Notes under the pieces: generated by a model
Database searches by the model: none
The model's input: the letters and a program-made list of their open reading frames with translations, nothing else
What the model was told of the DNA's origin: nothing
In this document: positions 54,601-64,000 of the stretch, in pieces
Numbering within the stretch: the stretch's first letter is position 1
Layout: every line of letters begins with the position of its first letter
Position numbers and translations under genes: made by a program
NCBI GenBank assembly: GCA_007922225.1
Contig: ML680053.1
Coordinates: forward strand, 13,771,877 to 13,835,876
Direction of reading: 5' to 3'
DNA: 64,000 nt
DNA from: Emydura subglobosa
Taxonomy: Eukaryota > Chordata > Testudines > Chelidae

Positions 54601-55290
54601 TGTGGCAGCAGGGATAGAAGAATTCAGATCCTCCTACTCTAAAAATACAGACATTTTGCCCCTTCAGTTAAAGGAGAATCTGCATTAGCTATTGGCATTA
54701 TAGAGCCTATAACGCACTGTTAAACATTTCTGATCAAATAATGGACCGATTTCTTATACCCAGAGGACAGTGTTGCACATACCATTCCATCCCTGGAACA
54801 CAGTGGTGCATGTAGCAGTTCATCCATTGAACCAGTAGGGGGCAATAACCCACCTGCTTTTCCATCCATGGAACACAGAGGGCAGAGGTGTGTCATCAGT
54901 GGAAAGCTATACCGTGGTAAGTCATCCCTGAACTCAAGCCTGATTAAGTCACATGAACTCATGAGTCCTTCCTGTGCTAGGCTCCAGTCAATCCAGAAGC
55001 CAGGAACTGGTCTGATGACTCTCAGGGCAGGTAGGTAAGCCTCAGAGCTGCTCCATGTCACTTCAGAAAGTGGAACTCTCCCCTGCCTAATAGTGATAAC
55101 AGACTCCCCCAACCCTTCTCCTGCTCTAGTCCTGTTCCAGCCCTGCACTTTCTCCAGCCCTCCTCTAGACTCCTGATTCTGGCTCTGACCCCCTGGCTCT
55201 GACCACTAGACCCAACTGCCACAGCTCTGACCACTAGGCATGACTGTCCCCATCGTGGCTCCTGACAACGGCAAAGAGGACACTGATGCA
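54601..55290 (-). other. Unclassified repeat-like segment
   Basis: On the minus strand TCTAGTGGTCAGAGCCAGG and CCTAGTGGTCAGAGCTGTGG occur within 60 bases (55188-55246), like repeated tRNA A-box words. GGAACACAG motifs recur at 54794 and 54870 on the plus strand. A 142-codon minus-strand frame at 54720-55148 overlaps them but has no domain. Probably an old retroelement piece; identity unknown. Confidence 0.3.
54832..54844 (+). promoter_or_regulatory. CTCF-like core motif
   Basis: CCAGTAGGGGGCA matches the CTCF core (CCASYAGRKGGCRS) at all 13 first positions; the 14th differs. Binding not tested. Confidence 0.4.
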
Positions 55291-56503
55291 TATGCCATCA
55301 ATCTGAGGAACACAAAGGGCAGTGAGGTTTGTCAACACTTGTCAGTTCATCACAATAGATTGTATTGACTGGGAGTAACATTCAGGTCAGTTTTAACTCC
55401 AGTTGTTCGAATGAAATTAGTTATTTAAAACATGCTATTTATTCCATTGATCACATTCTTAGTATTCTCCCTTTCTAGGCTTCGCTCTCTCGGTTATTTT
55501 CCCCCAGCTGTCATTAATACAATGACAAAGCTAATGAAGCACTCAATAGAATATGAATATTAATGAGGTGAGTTAGTGTCACTGACTAGGAGGCCTGTGG
55601 GGAAAGAGAAGAGAATCGAAAAGATGTGTGCAACTCTGGAAGTGTATATGTGAAATCATAGTGAGGGATTCTTACTATTAAACATTGTACTTTCTTTGTC
55701 CTTTGGTTTTGATTTGCCAGTTTAATCCCCTAAAGTAGAGTGGAACCCAATATAAACTCCTAGGTTCTCCAGTTTGGATAAGACTTAGTGATGCGTCAGC
55801 TCTAAGATATTTATGCTCAGATCTGTTTTCCTTTTGATAACAAGATTGTACTGAGATTTCTCATCTCTCATATTTTGGTGGGTTTCATTTTGTTTTATGA
55901 GTAATGAAAATCACAAATCAGCAAGACCAAAGCAGAAATTAAGAAGGGTGGATTTTACTTTCTTCTGTATCTGTGGTCAAAGCAAAAGAAAGTCACACTT
56001 CAGCAAAAAAATCAAATACACAAATGAAAATATAGGGCCAGGTCGTTGGTTGATGTTAATGGAGCTAGGCTACTTGACATCAGCTGAGGAACTGGCCCAT
56101 AAAATTCAACTATACTAGTGAGATCCAAAAATTAACTGCTCCTGGTTTCTGTTCTCAGAGCTAGATCTTGCCCTTGATGCCATTAAGAGCACTGAGGGGG
56201 ACCGAGGGGAAAGGGATGTAGTGGGGCTACAAATCTGGAGTCCCCCAGAAGGAATTTGGAGGCATATGCCAGTTGCACTGTTCTGAAGAAGATGTGATAT
56301 ACTCTCCACTCTATGCTTGGCAATATTGGTGAGGGAGGAGGGATGGGACAAGCAGGTTGGGATTTTCAGCACCAACAAAGGGATTTAGCCATGCAGCTTA
56401 GCCAGTGAAATTAATGGGAGTTGTGTGGCTAGATCTTTTAGCTGGCTTTGAAAAATTTCAGCCAAAGTTCTTTATAGCCCCTGCACTAAGGGCCTGTTTC
56501 TCA
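55291..56503. other. Unique sequence with one hairpin repeat
   Basis: 55495-55575 is rich in TAAT motifs (GCTGTCATTAATACAATGAC, GCTAATGAAGC, TATTAATGAGG), possibly conserved non-coding DNA. Hairpin copy 6 lies at 56035-56099. No gene. Confidence 0.4.
56035..56099. repeat. Dispersed hairpin repeat, copy 6
   Basis: GGGCCAGGTCGTTGGTTGAT and CATCAGCTGAGGAACTGGCC are imperfect reverse complements; the first and last seven bases are exact. Confidence 0.55.
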
Positions 56504-56717
56504 GGCCTCGTCTACACACACAAGTTCTACTGCTTTAACTACAACTGTGTAGCTAAAGTGATATAACCCCGCTTCCCCCAGTATTGACATAGTTACACCT
56601 GTCTAAAGATCCCTTTCTTGTGGCACAACTGTGTCTATGCGAGGGTTTGTATTTAACTATCACACCCCTAACACACATAGAGCTCTATTAGCACAAAACC
56701 TGTGTGTAGACAAGGCC
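56504..56717. mobile_element. Harbinger-type MITE
   Basis: A 214-base element. The left end GGCCTCGTCTACACACA and right end read inward GGCCTTGTCTACACACA match at 16 of 17 positions. The interior is non-coding. The ends share GGCCTNGTCTAYAC with the right end of the Harbinger at 20086, so the same kind of transposase could have moved it. Flanks are TCA and TGG; no exact target duplication. Confidence 0.75.
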
Positions 56718-56999
56718 TGGCTTGCCCTAAGACCTCTTTATACTGCTCTGGCAGTGTAGTGTAAAGGGGCCTTATTTACATCCACTTTGAAGCCTCTTTA
56801 TGCCGCCAGAATGGTGACAAGGGTTCCTAGTATAAATGGAAATCAGGCCTGGTATGTCCATGATGCCCACTCCATTTCCCATCTCTTTCCATCAGTTCTG
56901 ATCTTCCTCTCTCATCTGTAAACATATGTAAGGTACTGAGAGAGGAAGACTGTTCTTGTGGTGAAGGTACGGAAGTGGGATGTGAAATGTGGAATTATT

Positions 57000-57250
57000 A
57001 CTTATTTCTGATGCAGCTTTAACCCCAAGCAACTTTGGGACAGTGATATAACCCCTCTGTACCTCAGAGCCCCATTTGTAGATTGGTCATAATAATCCAA
57101 CCTTTCACCCACCCTCTGTCTGTCTCAAGTAAGCTTTTGGGGCATGAGACGGTCCCTTGCTGTGTGTTTGTACAATCCTTGGCACATCAGGGCCCCAATC
57201 TCACTTGGACACTCCAGGTGCTCCTGTAACAATACTGCTAGCCAGGTGCT
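57000..57250 (+). repeat. MIR-type SINE with L2-like tail
   Basis: AACCCCTCTGTACCTCAGAG, CAAGTAAGCTTTTGGGGCAT, TGTTTGTACAATCCTTGGC and GTGCTCCTGTAACAATAC. Sense strand; head degraded. Confidence 0.65.
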
Positions 57251-60200
57251 GCAAAAAACATCAAAGCAAGTTGGTGCCTTTGATCTTACCCAAAGTTTGA
57301 AAATACTTTTTGCAATATTAGCCCAGCTCTGTGTGTGACAAACTTAGTAGAAAGATGAGTGAGGTTGCCACAAATGATTCCCCTGCCAAGTATATTCATA
57401 TGCTTTCACGAACAAAGCAGTCATCCTCTCACCTTCAGCCAGCACTGATGTAATGACCCTATCGTATGAAATGCAAAAGTGAAATGCTGTGTCTGTTAAA
57501 AGCATGTGCAGTTTCTGAAGTTCCTTGGCAAGAAACATGAGCTAGACAAAAACAAAAATATTGTCGGATTCAGTTGTCTCGTGATCGTCTTTTATTAAGA
57601 GTCTTGACGTGGAGGAGTTTTCTGGCTGTGCTTTGTTCACACTTGAACAGGCTCACATAGAAAACTATTGCCAGCACCCTGATTTAATTGGAAGATATAA
57701 CACTACAGTGCTTGCCTAACTTGATTTTTTTTAATGTCAGCTCCAGCATTTCTATTGTTTGACACATTCAGGACAAGCCTATATCTTATTTCTTTGGAGT
57801 TGAAGTCTCACAGAGCTCCCTATGGGCAGCTGATGCAGACTGAACGCGTTCTAACCTCTCCAGTACTTCCCAGCCAATTTTACTGAGACTTCTCCGTTTA
57901 ATGCTGGGAGAAGGCGGGGAGTAATTGCTAACTTCTGGAAGATGCCATTTTATATAAAACAGCCCAGGCCATATTTGTTGACCATATTGTCAATCTCCCT
58001 GCCAAGAAATTCCGAGATGCTTTGGATCAGAACAGTTGGAAATATAGGAAAGTGTTTTAAGTATTTTGGAATTGTTTTATTGCATCTGAGCTAGAGATTA
58101 TAAATTCAGATTATTCCTTGTTTCATATAGTCAGTCTACAGAGCAGCCTCAGGCCCCCTGTGCCAGAATTGGCCAACTCTTCTTTTTTAAACAGGTTTTT
58201 CTTGTGTGTTTCCATTCTGCTGCCTTTGCCACCTCTTCATCTTTGTTTGCTACCCTTTAGCACTGCAGTCATCACACCATTCATCTGCCCTTCCCTGTTG
58301 CAGACTCTATCTCATCAAGTACAGTCACTAAGGTTTTTCTTCTAAGTTTTCTAATTGCCGTTTAGTCTCAAGCTGTCATTTCTCTGAGTGTGGAGGTATC
58401 TAAGCATGTGTTCTAGTGTTCAGAACCATGGACCAGATTCCTTGGATCAAATAAGTCCCCGTTCTGCCCGTGTCTTGCTGTGTAACCTCAGGCAAGTCAC
58501 TTACTGCTGTATTTTCAAAAAAAGCATCTGCAGCCATGTGCACAGTGGCCAGAATCTGTTTTCATTGGTGTCCCAATGATAAACGAACTCTGGAGCTTTG
58601 CCTGACTCCAGACTGATAATACTGCCAATGGCATAACCTCCAGCCCACTAAGCACAGTGCAATATCCTGCACATGGTCCAAACAAATCAGGAGCCTTTCC
58701 AAAGACAGTCCTCCTGAGCATCAAGGAGATTCAAGGATGAGTATCCAGCCGGCAAATAAACTGGGAGAAGAGGACCAATTGTAAGGCTCACTGTGGGAGC
58801 CCAGTGACAACATGGGTTGGTTTTGTTCAAGGTGAGGTAGAGACAGGAAAGGGGACAGCAATGTGAGTGGTGCAGAGAGTGGTCACCAAGGACTGTCGGT
58901 GGCGGGACTACAAGAAGCATAAAAGGCAGGAAAAAGAGGGAGCTGAACCAGACTGATTGGAAGGATAGGCTGATTTATACATCTGAGAAGCAAGAGTTCA
59001 AGGCCAAGCAGAGTGTAGGAAGTGGCAGGGGACAAGGAGCAGGGGGAATCTGTGGTGGTAATATAGGAACTCTACATCTGTTAAAGTAATCAGGAGACAA
59101 GAGGTGGTGCCTTGGCCTGTCTCTAATTCCACTATCTGTTGAGCTTTAGGTCACGTGAATTAATGCTTACACCTGATGGACCAGATCTGATGTTTCTCCA
59201 TCTCTTTCTAGTTCTACCTCTCCTTCTCTCTCTTGCTCTGTTTTTCTCCCATCTATTTCCCACTTATTTTGTGGAGATGCAAACCACTCTTTCTTCCTTT
59301 GTTAGAGGCTTTCACCCCCTCTTTCTTTTGTCCACTGGGGCCTTCCATACTATCATCTGGTCCTCTCCTCACCACTGGGGGTTAACTGTCTTTTGCCACC
59401 CTTTCTTACCCCCTCACTGCAGAATTCTGGAGAGACCTTAAATTTGGGGTGGGGGGGCAAGAGAATAGGTTCTGTGATTACTACACATGTAGGTTTTTTT
59501 CTCATCTCTGGTAGGTAACTCCTATTATTGCACCTAAAGTGAATGCTTTCCCGATTTGGAATTCTACATCTCCCCATTTTTATGCTATAAGGAAAGGTTT
59601 CGGTCGACATTGACAGCCATCATTTTATTTCTGGGAGGGGGGGATATCATCAGGACACTTATGGTATAACACATAACACATTGCATTATCTGGCTACATT
59701 TGCCTCTTCAGCCGCACGCTATCAGCATTCAACTTTATTGCCTACGGACACTGTTATGGTATCATTAAACCTAAAAAAAAAAAAATCGAAATATCCCACA
59801 GGGTGAATATTTTCACATCTTTCTACTCAGGTCATTTAGATGATGCTGATTTTGGACAATGCTGACTCATGTACATTCTCTTGCATGCTAATCACAGCAA
59901 CAATAATTCAGATCAATTGATGTTAAAGTATGTTTCATAATATTGTTAACCTTGCAGGTTAATACCGCACAAATGGCTTGAATTAAGGAAAGGTGGGAGG
60001 GAGAGGAAATGTAAACTGAAAGAAAAGAAAAGTTTAGATTGTTTGTTTTGGAACATCTAGAGACAAGAATATAACTCTTCTCATCTGAGTCATAGTCCAG
60101 TGACTTAAATCACAAGGCTATCCTTCCATTGTGTGTTTTTTTACAAACAATTAATATTGCTAATAGTGAAAATCACAATACTTGTAAATATTTGCACCAG

Positions 60201-60419
60201 AAGCAACGTGTTTCAGTCCTACTGTTAACACAAATTTCAGTCATCCATTCAGACAGCAAGAACAACACCATGTGACTTGGGTGACCAGTCACTATGAATA
60301 ACAAACATTCAAAGCAAGAGTCACAATACTTGGTTTGAGAATAGTATTTACAACTGAAATGTGTTTGTTTTACAGAGTCCATAGGACAGCAAGAAAAACA
60401 AACGACAAAAGGTGGTTGA
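57251..60419. other. Mostly unique sequence
   Basis: A MIR-like core word occurs at 58425-58545 (CTGTGTAACCTCAGGCAAGT) and A12 near 59773. A CpG-retaining stretch lies at 57565-57609. No gene supported; open frames up to 100 codons are motif-free. Confidence 0.4.
58425..58545 (+). repeat. MIR core fragment, possible
   Basis: TTGCTGTGTAACCTCAGGCA followed by AGTCACTTA matches the CORE-SINE word; flanks are altered. Confidence 0.45.
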
Positions 60420-60760
60420 GAAAGGATGACTGAGGGAGGGATCTGAAAAGAGTCTTCAAATGTTAAGGGCTGTTATAAAGAGCACGGTGATCAATTGATT
60501 TCCATGTCCACTAAATGTAGGCCAAGCAGTAATGGGTTTAATCTGCAGCAAGGGAGATTTAGGTTAGATATTAGAAAGTTTTTCATAAATTTCGGAATAG
60601 GCTTCCAAGGAAGGTTGCGGAATCCCCATCACTGCAGGTTTTTAAGAATAGGTTGGACAACACCTATCAGGGATGGTCTAATTTTACATGGGCAGAGGGC
60701 TAGACTGGATAACTTTGAGGTCCCTTTCAGCCCTACATTTCAATGATTATTGTCCTGGAA
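60420..60760 (+). mobile_element. CR1 3' end fragment
   Basis: The plus strand carries the C-terminal and 3' untranslated part of CR1: LQQGRFRLDIRK-like coding (60537-60580), GGCTTCCAAGGAAGGTTGCG, GACTGGATAACTTTGAGGTC, and the natural 3' end CCCTACATTTCAATGATTAT. It is a short 5'-truncated copy separate from the one 400 bases on. Confidence 0.8.
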
Positions 60761-61164
60761 TCATTTCAGATTTTAAAAATCAAAATCTATTCAGATAATT
60801 TACAAACAGGAAATATTTAAATTAGCATAAGGAGTTATACAATGACCAGCTTGTCCTAGCTCTGTTCATAGTGCTTATGATCTCTGCTTGGAAACCTTTT
60901 AAATATTGATTCAGGTCTTCTCAACAGTCAATGACTGATTGGATGAAGACTCTTATTTTTACATGGATCTGAAACCTTTACTGCAAAAATCAGATGACAA
61001 ATAAATCTGTAGTTCCCAAGAAGAGAAAGATACCTCTTTGGAAGGAGAAGTTTGCAAGTGAAATTTGGGACTTTTTTCCTTGAATCATGTTAAAGGAACT
61101 TCATAAGGAAATCCCTCCAGTGGACCATCCAGACTCTCTACCTACAGCACAGCAGGATGGATCT
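60761..61164. other. Unique sequence between two CR1 copies
   Basis: No recognisable feature. Confidence 0.4.
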
Positions 61165-62640
61165 CATTAGCTGAAGAAATCTGAGCCACTGACAATAATA
61201 TTTACACACTCATACTTGACAAGAGAGGTCCTGGAAGACTGGAGAAGGGCTAATATAATGCCCATATTTAAAAAGGGGGGAAAAGAGGAGCCAGGGAACT
61301 ATAGCCCAGTCAGTCTGACTTTGATCCTGGGGAAGCTGGTAGGGCAATACATAAAATATTCAATTTGCAAATATCTGGAGGATGAAAGGGTAATCACTAG
61401 CAGCCAGCATGGATTTGCCAAGAACAAACCATGCCGAACCAGCTTGATTTCCTTCTTTTATAGGATAATTGTTTTTGTGGATAGGGGGAATGTGGTAGAC
61501 ATAATATACCTGGACATCGGCAAGGCTTTTGACATAGTCCCACATGTCATTATGATAAGTAAGCTAGAGATATGTGGGCTTGACCGAACTACCTTTAAGT
61601 GGATAAATAATTGGTTAAACAACCACAAACAAAAACTATTAATGGAATGACGGATTGGAGGGATGTCTCAAGTGGAGGTCCCTGGGGATCTGTTCTGCAT
61701 CTGCTATTGTTTAACATCTTTATTAATGACCTGGATATAGCTATAGAGACCCTAGTTTGCAGATGACACAAAGGTAGGGCAGATTACCAATACTTTGGAG
61801 GCTAGAGCTAAAATTCAGAGGGGTTTTGATAAATTGGGGAAGTGGGCTATAGACAACAAAATGAAATTCAACAAAGACAAATGTAAGGTGCTACACTGAG
61901 AAATGAAATGGGGGAAAACTTGGCAGCAGCATTGCTAAGAAGGATCTGGGAGCTGTAGTGGATCACAACCTCCACAAGAGTCAGCAATGCCATGCTGCTC
62001 AAAAAAGGCAAATGCAATTTCAGGTTGCATTAACAGAGGCATAGCACTCATAGCACAGGAGCTAATAATACCACTCTACTCACACTGGTAGGCTTCAGCT
62101 GGAGTACTGTGTCCAATTTTGGTCACTAATGTATAGAAAGGATGTAGAGAAACTGGAAAGGATCCAGAGATGAGTGACAAAGATGATCAGAGGGATGCAA
62201 TGCAAGCCATATGAGAAAAGGCTGAAGGAATTGGGCATGTTTAGTTTGGAAAACAGGAAATTAAAGGGGGAATCTGAAGCAGTCTTCAGATACTTAAAAG
62301 GCTGCCATAAAAAATTTGGAGAAAAGTTGTTCTTTTTGGCACAGATGGCAGGACAAGAGCAATGTATTCAAACTACAGCATAGCAGATTTAGTTTAAATC
62401 TCAGGAAAAGCTTCCTAACCATAAGAACAGTAGAACAATGGAACAGACTGCCTAGGGAAGTTTTGGTACCTTCTTCACTGGAAGTTTTCAAAAGAAGGTT
62501 GGATAGTTATCTGTCTTGGATGGTTTAGACACAACAAATCCTGCATCTTGGTAGGGGATTAAACTAGATGTCCCTTCTAGTCCTTTGCAGTCCTTTCTAA
62601 TCCCGTGGTTCCTAATCAGAAATCCATTTTACTATTATGT
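61165..62640 (+). mobile_element. CR1 LINE, 5'-truncated, sense
   Basis: It starts just upstream of the RT (about 61165) and ends near 62640. The RT core and C-terminus are present in order. The FADD box (61756-61767) is intact and in the frame of the first open piece, but that piece ends at a stop at 61648-61650. Further frameshifts follow. The endonuclease is absent. A different CR1 subfamily from the antisense copies is likely, judged from the 3' end. Confidence 0.85.
61216..62528 (+). pseudogene. CR1 reverse transcriptase, broken
   Basis: The first open piece (61216-61650, 144 codons) reads VLEDWRRANIMPIFKKGGKE, PGNYSPVSLTLILGKLV, SSQHGFAKNKPCRTSL and YLDIGKAFDIV. The last holds the first catalytic Asp (residue 100, in YLD), with two changes to the usual YLDFSKAFD. 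The second catalytic pair, FADD, is at 61756-61767. Later pieces lie at 62174-62383 (MIRGMQCKPYEKRLKELGMF) and 62316-62528 (LRKSFLTIRTVEQWNRLPRE). No single frame joins them, so it makes no working RT. Confidence 0.85.
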
Positions 62641-62714
62641 TAGAGAATCAACTAGATGACCCTAGTTCCTTCCAAGCCAAATTCAATGAATGGTGTTCAT
62701 AAAAAATAAACTCC

Positions 62715-63060
62715 TGTGACAGAGTGCTGAAAACCAGCTGCCGAACCAGCACTCTGATCATTTAAACAACAGCTAACTTCCCCCACCCCGCCCCCCTGAC
62801 ATGACTGTGCCTAATTAGTGGATTTGAATGGGTTGGGGAAGACTAAATTGCTAATTAGGCCATTAATGCAGAGGGTAGAAGGTGGCACAGGAAGGAAGTG
62901 CTGAAGAAGAGAGAGAGGCTAGAGGAACCAGAACCAAGAATGATCGCTGGGTGGACACCTCGTCCTACTCCTTGGCAGAAGACTGAAGAGGAACAGATGC
63001 AAATGCTGTTCTGTGTGGATCAATAAGGTGGTGAGAAGAAAAATCAATCTGAAAAGAGTC
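62715..63060 (+). mobile_element. Possible LTR, sense
   Basis: It starts with TGTGACAGAGTGCTGAAAAC, wording I associate with turtle solo LTRs. It includes CTAATTAGTGG and GCTAATTAGGCC repeats and CAATAAGG near 63021. No clear TATA, 3' end or target duplication. Tentative. Confidence 0.35.
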
Positions 63061-63304
63061 TTTAATCAAAGCATAACTAAGTCAAGTGATTTTAGCCGAA
63101 ACTGAATGTAAAACAGCAATCTAGTTATTTCCATGGAAACCTCATTCACCCAAGGTCTCCAACAGGATGCCAAATATGCATTGCATCTAGCACTCATCGC
63201 CTGTTCAAACACTCAATACATTCTGTAACGTTCATTTAATCTCTGCTAGTGACCATCTATAAATTGACACCATTATGGCTGTCTCACGTAGCATATAGTT
63301 GTGT
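63061..63304. other. Unique sequence
   Basis: Nothing recognised. Confidence 0.35.
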
Positions 63305-63425
63305 GTAGCTTTCAGAAGCTCCAATCAGGATCAAAGACTACTTGTGCTAGGCACGTTGCAAGTCAGTCCCTACTTCAAAGAGCTCAGTCAGACTGAAGAG
63401 TAGCTGTGCCAAACAATAAACTGGG
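63305..63425 (-). repeat. MIR/L2-type SINE tail, antisense
   Basis: AGAAGCTCCAATCAGGATCA, CTTGTGCTAGGCACGTTGCA and GTCCCTACTTCAAAGAGCTC: the reversed tail. Confidence 0.6.
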
Positions 63426-64000
63426 AGGATGAGGGTAATGATGTAATGATAGATAAGAACATGGTTATATAGACTAGCAATGAACACAACTAGATAATCT
63501 AACTCTAGGTGGGTCGCTGCACTACTTGTGCAGTGAGCTCTCAGTCCTTTAATACTTAATGCAAGTTTAACTCAGTTTGGCCATTTGTACTTTTAAGCTT
63601 GTAAACAAACACCAAAAGTAACCACTTAGTCACAGCACTTAAAGGGTTCTGGGTTAGGACTGAGGAATTCCTTTTTTGTCACAGATTTGCCCAACACTCC
63701 ATAGAATGAAGAAGGCAAGCCTTCTAAATTTGCTTGCTGACTCCTGATTGTTTAGTGTCTCTTCACAGCCTTTCTAGATCCTGGATAACTAAGTTTCTTT
63801 GGTCTCCAGGCCTGTTCTTTCCCCCTAGATTGGGGGTCAGGGTACAAATGCCTCCAGCAGGCATCAGACAAGACCTGAATAATCCCATCACACATGGTAT
63901 CAAGTCATTTTTACATAATTATGAAATAAATAGATAAGACATCAAATATCTAAGCTACCTACCTATTTATTTATGAGTTAGCAATTTCCCACAGACATTC
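63426..64000. other. Unique sequence to window end
   Basis: No supported gene or repeat. Confidence 0.4.

Noticed and set aside
54720..55148. 142-codon minus-strand open frame
   Set aside because: Sits in repeat-like sequence with recurring GGAACACAG motifs; no domain.
1..64000. CRISPR array, bacterial operon or phage
   Set aside because: No spaced identical repeats and no long coding density; vertebrate repeats throughout.

Overview
This 64 kb window looks like vertebrate, sauropsid nuclear DNA, and a turtle is the best guess. The reasons are several diverged CR1 LINEs (one class ending in the usual tail of TTCTATGAT-like repeats), many MIR/CORE-SINE copies with L2-like 3' tails, PIF/Harbinger elements whose ends read GTCTACACT, general CpG depletion, and no L1 or Alu. 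The species call rests on recalled family resemblance and was not checked by any search. I found no host protein-coding exon that I can support, and no functional tRNA or rRNA gene. There is nothing prokaryotic, no CRISPR array and no operon. It reads as an intergenic or deep intronic stretch that has gathered transposons.

Layout. From 1 to 4.1 kb: MIR fragments and a promoter-like, possibly LTR-derived segment. From 4.1 to 6.76 kb: an antisense CR1 followed by a GC-rich MITE. From 6.8 to 15.2 kb: mostly unique sequence with MIR/L2 fragments and a foldback element around a perfect 20-bp palindrome. From 15.26 to 20.16 kb: an antisense CR1 split by a 3.6 kb two-gene Harbinger transposon (16457-20086). 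From 20 to 30.3 kb: unique sequence, a 100-bp-arm inverted-repeat element (26655-27177), a probable solo LTR (27726-28951, minus) and a GC-rich promoter-like block. From 30 to 43 kb: unique sequence, 5S rRNA-derived SINE pieces, a LINE C-terminal fragment with a broken RT motif (34430-35290), and an L2 fragment. From 43 to 64 kb: MIRs, a second LTR-like block (about 47.28-48.13 kb), three more CR1 copies (48.9-50.8, 60.4-60.8 and 61.2-62.6 kb), a Harbinger-type MITE (56504-56717) and a possible LTR (from 62715).

The only multi-gene system is the Harbinger element. It carries a DDE transposase on the plus strand and, convergent to it, a Myb/SANT-like DNA-binding partner on the minus strand. 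In known Harbinger elements both proteins are needed for mobility. The transposase keeps all three catalytic acidic residues but has one frameshift. The partner gene has a frameshift and a stop. This copy is therefore dead, but still easy to read. Related end sequences on two short internally deleted elements in the window suggest that this family once mobilised MITEs here.
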